Positions 43,433 through 52,155 of a stretch of DNA of 64,000 nucleotides are shown here, in pieces; the stretch's first letter is position 1; each line of letters opens with the position of its first letter. The position numbers and the translations under genes were made by a program. This stretch comes from Emticicia sp. CRIBPO (lineage in GTDB: Bacteria > Bacteroidota > Bacteroidia > Cytophagales > Spirosomataceae): contig NZ_JAAAKV010000013.1 of assembly GCF_009905725.1 (NCBI RefSeq), positions 80,364-144,363 on the forward strand. Direction: 5' to 3'. A model generated the notes under the pieces. That model made no database searches, had not been told where the DNA came from, and worked only from the letters and a program-made list of their open reading frames with translations.

Positions 43433-43819
43433 ATGACTCAGCAAGAAGAGAAAAACAAGTATTCTGAAAGTGAACTTGCCGAATTCGAGGAAATAATTCT
43501 GAAGAAATTGGAAGCTACCAATCTTGAAGTAAATTTTATTAAGGAGACGCTTAGCAGAAGAAACGATAATGGGACGGACAATACTTCCGTAGGCTCTAAA
43601 ACTCTTGAAGATGGAGCAGATGTAAGAGAAAAAGAACATTTGAGTCAGTCAGCGGCAAGGTTACAGAAATTTGCTACCCAGTTGGAAGCCGCCTTGATCA
43701 GAATCAAAAACGGCACCTATGGTATTTGTAAAGATACCGGAAAACTTATTCCCAAAGAAAGACTTAAAGCTGTACCTCATACGCAGCAAACCATTGAAGC
43801 TAAAATGAAATCTTCTTGA
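43433..43819 (+). CDS. TraR/DksA-family protein with degenerate zinc finger
   Basis: 128 residues from the ATG at 43433. A long coiled-coil N-terminal half (about 5-80) precedes RIKNGTYGICKDTGKLIPKERLKAVPHTQQ, recognised here from GTYGICKDTGKLIP and ERLKAVPHTQQ. The four zinc Cys of the classical DksA finger are reduced to one; the others are Asp/Thr, Pro and Gln. The fold can persist without metal, as in other Bacteroidota members. Such proteins enter the RNA polymerase secondary channel and modulate transcription. It has its own promoter and terminator. Confidence 0.92.
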   Translation: MTQQEEKNKYSESELAEFEEIILKKLEATNLEVNFIKETLSRRNDNGTDNTSVGSKTLEDGADVREKEHLSQSAARLQKFATQLEAALIRIKNGTYGICKDTGKLIPKERLKAVPHTQQTIEAKMKSS

Positions 43820-43839
43820 TTTCAGTGAAATATTACAAA

Positions 43840-43874
43840 AACAAGAAAAGCCGGATCTTCCGGCTTTTCTTGTT
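43840..43874 (+). terminator. Terminator of the DksA-like gene
   Basis: A perfect 16-bp stem (AACAAGAAAAGCCGGA / TCCGGCTTTTCTTGTT) with a 3-nt loop. The internal TTTTC gives the U-rich half of the stem. Confidence 0.88.
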
Positions 43875-43911
43875 CAGGTGTTTTTCCTTTCAAGATCAGG
43901 TGTTTTTACGC

Positions 43912-43942
43912 TTGTTCGAGTGTTATTAACAAGTTAACTTTG
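43912..43942 (+). promoter_or_regulatory. Promoter of the second patatin gene
   Basis: TTG (43912-43914), a 20-bp spacer and TAACTTTG (43935-43942) match the Bacteroidota consensus; the ATG is at 43973. Confidence 0.7.
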
Positions 43943-43972
43943 GAGTCTTGTAAATAGCCAGGAAATTAACCT

Positions 43973-45079
43973 ATGAAAAAAACTGCCCTGATCCTGAGTG
44001 GTGGTGGATTTAAGTGTTCCTATGAAGTCGGTGCCCTGAATCTTATTGCCGAAAACTGGACTGCTATAACCGGAAAATCCGGCCAGATGAAATTTGATCT
44101 TGTTGCCGGTGTCTCAGCCGGCGTCTTTAACGGGGGTATGGTGGCGATGGATAAGCTCTCAGAGCTCAATGAGTTCTGGAATCTGTTGGCTAAAAATGGC
44201 GGGAAAGAGATATTTGAGTCTGATATTCTTGATGATAAAGGGAACTTCAATCCTGATCCTGACAGACTGGCCAGATACCTTCCGGACACCTGGTTTTTTA
44301 TCAAGGCGATTTTGAAGTCCGTTTTTGGAATGCTGGCGGGGAAAGGGTTCAGGAAATCTCTTTTAAATGAAGTTATTAAGAAGATCGAGAACAAAATAAC
44401 TGAAATACGCTCCCTGGCATCTCATGAGCCGCTCCGCCAGAAGATTGAACAGTATTTTTCCAAAGATTTTTTCCCCGAAGACACTCGTTTTTTTTGTGGA
44501 TTCGTATCACTTGAAGATGCCCGCTATCACATGGTGGAAGCACAAAGTTTTGATACCGATACTGATTTAGCTGAGGCTATGCTTGCCTCGCTTTCCCTTC
44601 CCGTTATTTCCAGTCCTGTTGCCGAGGTAGGTTTTAATCAGGAAAAGGTTAAAAATTTAATGGATGGCGGCATCCAGAATATCTCACCGATCGGGAGCGT
44701 GATTGAATACATCAGGTCAGATACAGAGTCTGATTATGAGTTGTTTATTATCAATTGCAACAATACCCGGATGAAAAACTATGGAAACGAAAAGCTGAAT
44801 ATTGCCACGATCACTCTGAGGGCCCTGAATGATTTTCTGATGTCTGAAATATTCAGAAATGATATGAAGACCTTTTTGCTGATCAATGAACTGGCAAAAC
44901 AGGCTGCTCCTGAAGAACTTCTGATCAAGGGGAAAAAGCTCAGGCACTTCAGTTTTTATTACGTTCATCCCGAAGCGGAGGACCAGGAAGACTCGTTTAA
45001 TCTTTCCATGGAAGTGATTCTGGACAGGAAAGCCCGGGGATATGCTGATGCAGCCCAGGTTTTTAAAGCATTTCTGTAA
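43973..45079 (+). CDS. Patatin-like phospholipase, cytoplasmic
   Basis: 368 residues without a signal peptide. The oxyanion box is LILSGGGFKCSYEVGAL, the nucleophile lies in GVSAGVF (G-x-S-x-G) and the dyad Asp in LMDGGIQNISPIG (DGG). A helical insert spans about 85-140 and the C-terminus has a beta-rich part ending in ADAAQVFKAFL. It is distinct from the secreted patatin at 39849. Preceded by its own promoter and followed by the atpD promoter, so it is monocistronic. Substrate and role unknown. Confidence 0.92.
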   Translation: MKKTALILSGGGFKCSYEVGALNLIAENWTAITGKSGQMKFDLVAGVSAGVFNGGMVAMDKLSELNEFWNLLAKNGGKEIFESDILDDKGNFNPDPDRLARYLPDTWFFIKAILKSVFGMLAGKGFRKSLLNEVIKKIENKITEIRSLASHEPLRQKIEQYFSKDFFPEDTRFFCGFVSLEDARYHMVEAQSFDTDTDLAEAMLASLSLPVISSPVAEVGFNQEKVKNLMDGGIQNISPIGSVIEYIRSDTESDYELFIINCNNTRMKNYGNEKLNIATITLRALNDFLMSEIFRNDMKTFLLINELAKQAAPEELLIKGKKLRHFSFYYVHPEAEDQEDSFNLSMEVILDRKARGYADAAQVFKAFL

Positions 45080-45202
45080 GAAAAACCGTACAAATTTGTT
45101 CGGTGAATCTGAAGGGGAATGGGATATTCATAGTTTCCTACAATAAAATTGGCAAAAACATCCCAAAACTCTAAAAAAAATGCAAAAAAGAAGCCCTTTG
45201 AA

Positions 45203-45233
45203 TTTGAATTGTCACGTGGAGTTTTTAATTTTG
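45203..45233 (+). promoter_or_regulatory. Consensus promoter of atpD-atpC
   Basis: TTTG (45203-45206), a 19-bp spacer and TAATTTTG (45226-45233) match the Bacteroidota consensus fully; the leader is about 35 nt. Confidence 0.85.
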
Positions 45234-45273
45234 CACTCCAAAAATCAATAGATTTAATTAAAATTCATTATAA

Positions 45274-46782
<1,509 letters not shown>

Positions 46783-46817
46783 TTGTTTTCACCTGAAACG
46801 CTTAAATTTTTGAAATT

Positions 46818-47060
46818 ATGCAATTAGAAATAATAACACCCGATAAAAATGTTTTCAAAGGAGAAGTTGACTCTGTCATTCTTCCCGGGAAACAAGGGCA
46901 ATTCCAGATATTGAAAGATCACGCCCCGCTGGTAAGTACGCTTGCCAAAGGAGACTTGGTTTATGAAGCAAATGGTAAAAAAGAAAGTATCCTGGTAGAC
47001 GGCGGTGTGCTGGAGGTTTCTAAAAATAAAATTTTGGTTCTTGCTGAAGCAGTCGCTTAA
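46818..47060 (+). CDS. atpC: ATP synthase F1 subunit epsilon (short form)
   Basis: 80 residues: MQLEIITPDKNVFKGEVDSV, LPGKQGQFQILKDHAPLVS and VLEVSKNKILVLAEAVA make up the beta-sandwich domain. The C-terminal two-helix domain that regulates ATP hydrolysis in E. coli-type epsilon (about 135-140 residues) is missing. The natural stop codon is followed at once by a strong terminator, so this is a true short form, seen elsewhere in Bacteroidota, and not a truncation by the window. Confidence 0.97.
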   Translation: MQLEIITPDKNVFKGEVDSVILPGKQGQFQILKDHAPLVSTLAKGDLVYEANGKKESILVDGGVLEVSKNKILVLAEAVA

Positions 47061-47080
47061 TATCTGAGATATAAGTATTA

Positions 47081-47119
47081 AAAAAAACTCCGGAGCTTTT
47101 AAGGTTCCGGAGTTTTTTT
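47081..47119 (+). terminator. Terminator of atpD-atpC
   Basis: AAAAAAACTCCGGA (47081-47094) and TCCGGAGTTTTTTT (47106-47119) form a 14-bp stem with an 11-nt loop. Its symmetry also suits the convergent PqqD-like gene. Confidence 0.95.
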
Positions 47120-47131
47120 GTTTTTGATAAA

Positions 47132-47491
47132 TTATTTTGTCAGAACAGGAACTTCCCAATCAAGATACCTCGTGTCAAAACTGATAGCACTCCGGGGATC
47201 TTTTGACTCCTCTACGGTCGAAATTTTCAATACCTTTTCAACAACCATTTTCTCAAGAAATGTTCTTATATCGGTAAAACATTGCTTGTTATCAATGGAA
47301 AAAACATCAGATAGATGATTAACAAGCTTTTCAACTTTTACGGGTTCATTAATATAATTGAATATATAGTCGCCGGTTTCGTTGAATCCTAAAATGTTAA
47401 TCTTTGAAGAATCTAAAATGATAGTCATTCCTGCTACATTTGCCACGTGCAAATTGGAGCTTCTTTCAAGAGTATCTTGAATTTTAATCAT
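47132..47491 (-). CDS. Orphan PqqD-like protein (RiPP recognition element fold)
   Basis: 119 residues. VAGMTIILDSSKINILGFNETGDYIF is recognised in part as ILDSSKINILGFNETGDYIF, the beta-strands and first helix of the PqqD winged helix, followed by the helices PVKVEKLVNHLSDVF and CFTDIRTFLEKMVVEKVL. PqqD domains bind leader peptides for modifying enzymes. No radical SAM, cyclase or precursor gene is near. The tail after about residue 98 is extra, ending YLDWEVPVLTK. The assignment rests on fold-like pattern reading and is moderately sure. Confidence 0.72.
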   Translation of the reverse strand: MIKIQDTLERSSNLHVANVAGMTIILDSSKINILGFNETGDYIFNYINEPVKVEKLVNHLSDVFSIDNKQCFTDIRTFLEKMVVEKVLKISTVEESKDPRSAISFDTRYLDWEVPVLTK

Positions 47492-47677
47492 TTTTCATGT
47501 AATATCTAGCCTATAAATACAAAAATAAGAAATTACGCTGTATAAACTACCCCAATAATTGTTTTGTTTTAATTTTTATGATAAGAAACCGTTAATATTG
47601 AAAGGTCATCAAATGATAATTAAAGGGTTTTATTTATTATCTACATTTTTATTAGCTTTGCAGGATAATAATTAATT

Positions 47678-49177
47678 ATGGGGATACGCTCAATTTTTAG
47701 CAAACCGCTGGCCGCATTTGTGGTGTCAAAGCAGAAGAAATGGATTAAAAATTCAGTAGAAGTACAGGAAAACTGGCGTAAAAGTATTGTAAATGATGCT
47801 TCAGCAACATTGTTTGGTAAAGACCACCATTTTTCTGATATAAAAAGCTATGAAGATTTTAAGCAAGCAGTACCCATTCGCGACTACGAAGCATTAAGGC
47901 CTTATATACAAAGGATAACAGAAGGTGAATCAGATGTCTTATGGCAGGGTAAACCGCTTTATCTTTCTAAAACCTCAGGCACAACCTCAGGTGTAAAATA
48001 CATCCCGATCACTGATGTGTCCATTCATAATCATATTGACTCCGCCAGAGATGCAATCCTGAATTATATTAACCAGACCGGGAAATCCCGGTTTCTCGAC
48101 AAAAAACTTATTTTTTTATCAGGAAGCCCTGTTCTGGATCAGAAAGCAGGAATACACACCGGAAGGCTTTCGGGCATTTCTAACCACCATGTTCCTGCTT
48201 ACCTGAGGTCTAACCAGGTGCCAACTTACGAAACCAATTGTATAGAAGACTGGGAAACCAAGCTGGAAAAGATTGTCGATGAGACCCTTGACCAGCGGAT
48301 GGGACTTATCTCGGGTATTCCACCATGGGTTCAGATGTATTTTGACAGGATCCAGGCCCGGACGGGGAAAAAGATCAAAGATGTTTTTCCTGACTTTGAT
48401 TTGTTTATTTACGGTGGGGTCAATTTTGAACCTTATAAAGCAAAGCTGTTTGATTCCATTGGAAGGAAAGTAGACTCTATTGAGCTTTATCCTGCCTCAG
48501 AGGGTTTCATGGCTTATCAGGACAGTCAGACAGAGGAAGGACTGCTTTTGTTGCTTAATACAGGTATTTTCTTTGAGTTTATTCCGGCAGATGAGTACTT
48601 TAATGAAAATCCGCGAAGATTGAGCATCGGGGAGGTGGAGCTGGATAAGAACTACGCTGTGATCATCAACAGCAATGCAGGCCTTTGGGGATATTCTATA
48701 GGAGACACCGTGAAATTTGTATCCCTTGAGCCGTACAGAATAGTGGTAACCGGAAGAATCAAACATTTTATTTCAGCATTCGGAGAGCATGTGATCGGGG
48801 AAGAAGTCGAAAAAGCCATGCGATATGCCTGCGAGCGTCATCCTGAAGTGGAACTTGTAGAATTCACCGTGGCACCAATGGTAACACCCAATGAAGGTCT
48901 TCCTTACCACGAATGGCTGATAGAATTCGGTAACCCTCCTGCAGATCCGGTTAAATTTGCTGAAGATCTGGACCGCAAAATGGTTGAATTGAATGTCTAT
49001 TATAAAGACCTTATCACCGGCAGTATCCTGAGGCCATTGGTGATCAAATCATTGCCTAAGAATGCTTTTATCAACTACATGAAGTCGATCGGAAAGTTAG
49101 GCGGGCAGAACAAAGTACCTCGCCTGGCTAATGAGCGAAAGATAGCGGATGTCCTGCATCAGATGGGCGAAGGATGA
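47678..49177 (+). CDS. GH3 auxin-responsive-family acyl-adenylating enzyme
   Basis: 499 residues matching the GH3 family (plant acyl-acid amido synthetases and bacterial homologues), not glycoside hydrolase family 3. The ATP-binding motif is SKTSGTTSGVKYIPIT. Further signs are the start KKWIKNSVEVQENW, FEPYKAKLFDSIGRKVDSIE (LYPASEGFMAYQD follows), GLWGYSIGDTVKF and the C-terminal KLGGQNKVPRLANERK. These enzymes adenylate a carboxylate and pass it to an amine. The bacterial substrates are unknown. It is monocistronic, tail to tail with the MgtC gene 3 bp away. Confidence 0.93.
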   Translation: MGIRSIFSKPLAAFVVSKQKKWIKNSVEVQENWRKSIVNDASATLFGKDHHFSDIKSYEDFKQAVPIRDYEALRPYIQRITEGESDVLWQGKPLYLSKTSGTTSGVKYIPITDVSIHNHIDSARDAILNYINQTGKSRFLDKKLIFLSGSPVLDQKAGIHTGRLSGISNHHVPAYLRSNQVPTYETNCIEDWETKLEKIVDETLDQRMGLISGIPPWVQMYFDRIQARTGKKIKDVFPDFDLFIYGGVNFEPYKAKLFDSIGRKVDSIELYPASEGFMAYQDSQTEEGLLLLLNTGIFFEFIPADEYFNENPRRLSIGEVELDKNYAVIINSNAGLWGYSIGDTVKFVSLEPYRIVVTGRIKHFISAFGEHVIGEEVEKAMRYACERHPEVELVEFTVAPMVTPNEGLPYHEWLIEFGNPPADPVKFAEDLDRKMVELNVYYKDLITGSILRPLVIKSLPKNAFINYMKSIGKLGGQNKVPRLANERKIADVLHQMGEG

Positions 49178-49180
49178 TAT

Positions 49181-49831
49181 TCAGAAATCTATCTCCAGGA
49201 TCTCCGGATCTTCCAATAATTCTCTGATGGCTTTTTCATGGTTTTTTTCCGGGCCTTGTACGATCCAGTTGCCCGTAATCAAATCATTTATTTTGCTTTG
49301 AGGTCCTCTTTTGGCTTCAAGACCAAACTGCTCAAATTTTTTCTCATAATGCTTAAGCGTACTTTTGTTATATTGACAAACGATGCGGTAATTCCGGCTG
49401 ATGTTCGATTTTTTGATTCTTACCTGTATCTTGGCAAGGCTGTATAACGTAAAAACCACCAGGATCATGGCTACCAGTCCTGAGCCATAAAGACCGTTTC
49501 CGAAACCAATACACATGCCCAATGCGGAAGTCACCCATACAGCCGCCGCTGTGGTTATGCCGGTGATCTGGCTAGTGGCACTCTCACGAAATATAATGCC
49601 ACCCCCTATAAACCCGATTCCTGTTACAATATTGGCCGCAATCCTGCTGGGATCGGTGCCCAGTTTTATAGAAATGAGCGTAAATAAAGTGGACCCGAGA
49701 CAGATCAGGATAAGGGTTCTTAAGCCTGCAGATTTACTGTGATATTCCCTTTCAAAGCCAATAACAGCCCCAGTAAAGCATGAGAGGAGTAGCTTGATGA
49801 TGTCTTCTGTGGCGAAGTCAATATTGATCAT
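49181..49831 (-). CDS. MgtC/SapB-family membrane protein
   Basis: 216 residues. The N-terminal half has four to five membrane helices with the family motifs AVIGFEREYHSKSAGLRT, GIGFIGGGIIFRE and ITTAAAVWVTSALGMCIGFG. A soluble C-terminal ACT-like domain (about 140-216) ends in GPEKNHEKAIRELLEDPEILEIDF, whose last part is EDPEILEIDF. MgtC proteins are linked to survival at low magnesium and ATP synthase regulation in pathogens. Four genes away from atpD-atpC, but no operon link is seen. Confidence 0.93.
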   Translation of the reverse strand: MINIDFATEDIIKLLLSCFTGAVIGFEREYHSKSAGLRTLILICLGSTLFTLISIKLGTDPSRIAANIVTGIGFIGGGIIFRESATSQITGITTAAAVWVTSALGMCIGFGNGLYGSGLVAMILVVFTLYSLAKIQVRIKKSNISRNYRIVCQYNKSTLKHYEKKFEQFGLEAKRGPQSKINDLITGNWIVQGPEKNHEKAIRELLEDPEILEIDF

Positions 49832-49943
49832 GGATGCTTAATAATTTATAATTTTTCTAAACCAAAACTTAACATACATTTTTTGTATTTGTGAAATTAA
49901 TATTAATTATTTGTAGATTATTTTAAATCAAAAAAATTCCAAC

Positions 49944-50246
49944 ATGAAAGCCGAAGATAAAATTCTGGTACAAGGCATAACAGAAGCACTCACAGAAATT
50001 GTTTCAAAAGAAGTCAAATCAAAAAAAATCAAAAAGGCTGTCTCTGAGATTGCGAAAGATCTGACTAAAAAGATCAGCAAACAAAAGAAGAAGGAGGAGA
50101 AAGAAGAAGCCAAGGCTATTAAGAAAGAGGCTAAAGAGCAGAAGAAAATAGTAAAGAAAGAGACTAAAAAAGAACATAAGGCAAACAAAAAGTTGAAAAA
50201 AGAAGAGCCTGAAGTCTGGAAGCCTAAAGAGGTGGAAGTTCAATAA
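49944..50246 (+). CDS. Small Lys/Glu-rich basic helical protein
   Basis: 100 residues, about a third Lys and a fifth Glu. An N-terminal segment (KAEDKILVQGITEALTEIVS) looks globular or helical, and from about residue 40 the sequence is a continuous charged helix with KKE/KEE repeats, ending in a short tail EVWKPKEVEVQ. It could be a coiled coil or a nucleic-acid-binding protein like histone H1-type bacterial proteins. A family match cannot be named. Codon periodicity is not informative because of its composition, but the ATG and the following gene spacing support it. Confidence 0.72.
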   Translation: MKAEDKILVQGITEALTEIVSKEVKSKKIKKAVSEIAKDLTKKISKQKKKEEKEEAKAIKKEAKEQKKIVKKETKKEHKANKKLKKEEPEVWKPKEVEVQ

Positions 50247-50314
50247 AAAGATACCGGGAAGCCTTGATTTATTTTAAGGCTTCCTTATTCGTTCACACAT
50301 CACTATATAAAAAT

Positions 50315-51982
50315 ATGAAATCCCATTACCTGCTTATTGCAGCTTTTGTACTTTGTTCATTTGTTACCAAAGCTTCTGATATTATTATCACCGAGATTTT
50401 TGCCGACCCGACGCCATCTCATGGTTTACCGGAAAAGGAATTTATCGAATTATATAATCCGGGTCAGAGTTCCGTACAACTAAAAGGTTACTCCCTTCAA
50501 TATTCCAGTTCAAAAACCGAATTTCCTGCCTTTGAAATCTTACCGGGCCAATATGTTATTGTATGTAAAAAAGGAAATGAAGCCGATTTTCTGACTTTTG
50601 GTAAGGTCATAGGGCTCAGTAGCTTTTCCTTATTGAATGAAGGAACGCTGCTGGTTTTAAAAGACAGTAAGGGCAAAGACGTTTTTTCTGTGAGATATTC
50701 TTCTCAATGGTATGCCGCAGGAAAGGATCAGGGCTTTTCGCTGGAAATGATAGATAAGAACTATGCGTGCAGGGGAAAGCAAAACTGGACTTCCTCTTCC
50801 TCTCCGGCCGGGGCGACGCCCGGGGCTGTCAATGCTTCTGCTGCAGTGAAACCCGATACCGAAGGGCCGGTTTTACTCAGTCATTATTTCGAAGATCAGA
50901 AACTGGTGCTGACGTTTGATGAAAATCTTAACCAGATACAGGCGACAGCTGATTTCCTGATTGACAATGAAGCATTCAAGGTTAATGAAGTTAAGACGGA
51001 TCGGTATGAAAATGATATAATTCAACTTATATTAAACAGGGCTCTCTCCGGGAATGATTTCTTCACTTTAAAAATAAGTAAAATAGAAGATTGTTCAGGA
51101 AATGTAATGGAGCCTCTGGCTTTGACACTTGGTAATTTCCCGGTTCCGGATTCGTCAGAACTGCTGATCAGTGAAATTCTTTTTAGCCCGGTTGCCGGAG
51201 GAAGTGATTTTGTGGAGTTATATAATAATTCAGATCATAAAATAAATCTCAAAAACTGGTTTCTGGCTCACAAAAACACTAAAAATGAAGTTGACGGGTT
51301 TTCGTTTATCTCCAAAACCGATCTGATTATTCCGGAAAGATCCTATGTTGCCATAACAGAAAACAAAACGGCTCTCAGGTCTCAGTATCCCAAAGCTCCG
51401 GAAGAAAACATTTACGAAGCAGGTACACTACCTTCTTTTTCGATTGCTTCAGGGGCCGTTATCCTGGCCGATCCCACTAAAAAGATTTTTGAAATTTTCG
51501 ATTATGCAGAAGGCATGCATAACCCTATGCTGGATGATAAAAAAGGGGTGTCGCTGGAGAGGGTAAGTTTTGATGTGCCGGCATCAAATTTACGTAACTG
51601 GAAATCTGCTTCGGCATTGGATAATTTCGCGACGCCAGGATACCGGAATTCTCAGGCGGAGAATCCTTCTCTTAGTAAATGTTATGTTGAACCGGTGATT
51701 TTTTTTCCTTATTCCAAAGGAGATTCAAGTAAAGCCAGTCTGAGAATTTTGTTGTCCGAGCCTGGAAATACGATCTCAGTGAAGGTTCTGAACAGAAGCG
51801 GTCAGGTAGTGAAAAGTTTAATCGAGAATGCCATAGCCGGAACTGACGGTCGTGTAGAATGGGACGGTAGTGACAATTCCGGCGGTCTGTTGCCGGTCGG
51901 CTATTATGTATTCCGGGTAGATGTTACTTCACCTGCTTCTACGCATACTTTTTTAGTTAAAACCGTTCTCGGGGCCTATTAA
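50315..51982 (+). CDS. Lamin-tail-domain secreted protein
   Basis: 555 residues from the ATG at 50315, with signal peptide YLLIAAFVLCSFVTKAS. The first lamin-tail (LTD) domain spans about 22-140 (IIITEIFADPTPS, KEFIELYNPG, VQLKGYSLQYSS); an Ig-like domain follows (about 190-280, VLTFDENLNQIQATADF). A second LTD is at about 285-400 (LLISEILFSPVAGG, FVELYNNSDHKINLKNWFL). The C-terminus (about 470-555) looks like a FlgD-type Ig fold (VEWDGSDNSGGLLPVGYYVF). It is probably surface-exposed. It immediately precedes the SusC-SusD locus but has its own terminator-like hairpin. Confidence 0.88.
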   Translation: MKSHYLLIAAFVLCSFVTKASDIIITEIFADPTPSHGLPEKEFIELYNPGQSSVQLKGYSLQYSSSKTEFPAFEILPGQYVIVCKKGNEADFLTFGKVIGLSSFSLLNEGTLLVLKDSKGKDVFSVRYSSQWYAAGKDQGFSLEMIDKNYACRGKQNWTSSSSPAGATPGAVNASAAVKPDTEGPVLLSHYFEDQKLVLTFDENLNQIQATADFLIDNEAFKVNEVKTDRYENDIIQLILNRALSGNDFFTLKISKIEDCSGNVMEPLALTLGNFPVPDSSELLISEILFSPVAGGSDFVELYNNSDHKINLKNWFLAHKNTKNEVDGFSFISKTDLIIPERSYVAITENKTALRSQYPKAPEENIYEAGTLPSFSIASGAVILADPTKKIFEIFDYAEGMHNPMLDDKKGVSLERVSFDVPASNLRNWKSASALDNFATPGYRNSQAENPSLSKCYVEPVIFFPYSKGDSSKASLRILLSEPGNTISVKVLNRSGQVVKSLIENAIAGTDGRVEWDGSDNSGGLLPVGYYVFRVDVTSPASTHTFLVKTVLGAY

Positions 51983-52007
51983 CGCATTATTCAGGCCCCT
52001 TATTTTG
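51971..52007 (+). terminator. Hairpin overlapping the end of the lamin-tail gene
   Basis: GGGGCCT (51971-51977) and AGGCCCC (51993-51999) pair around a loop that contains the stop codon, followed by TTATTTT. The T-tract is interrupted. Confidence 0.6.
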
Positions 52008-52021
52008 CCGAATATTATCAG

Positions 52022-52112
52022 AATATTATTTTGAATAGTAATATTTAAGAAAAATATGTTGCTATTCTAGTATATAGTTATTTAATTTGTACTATTCAAA
52101 TATTAATTTGAA
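52022..52112 (+). promoter_or_regulatory. Control region of the SusC-SusD operon with two inverted repeats
   Basis: A promoter-like TTG (52059-52061), 20-bp spacer and TTAATTTG (52082-52089, one mismatch) lies between two inverted repeats: AATATTA (52022-52028) / TAATATT (52039-52045), and TTCAAAT (52095-52101) / ATTTGAA (52106-52112). The second lies just downstream of the expected start of transcription. Confidence 0.45.
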
Positions 52113-52155
52113 TAAGCAAGCTCTCTTTTTAACCAATTTAAAACCTAGGTTTCTT

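Noticed and set aside
46818..47060. Truncated or frameshifted atpC
   Set aside because: The short epsilon ends at a natural stop codon with a terminator right after and no remnant of the C-terminal helices downstream; short forms occur in this phylum.
47132..49177. A RiPP gene cluster around the PqqD-like protein
   Set aside because: No precursor peptide, radical SAM enzyme, cyclase or peptidase-transporter lies nearby, so only an orphan RRE is claimed.
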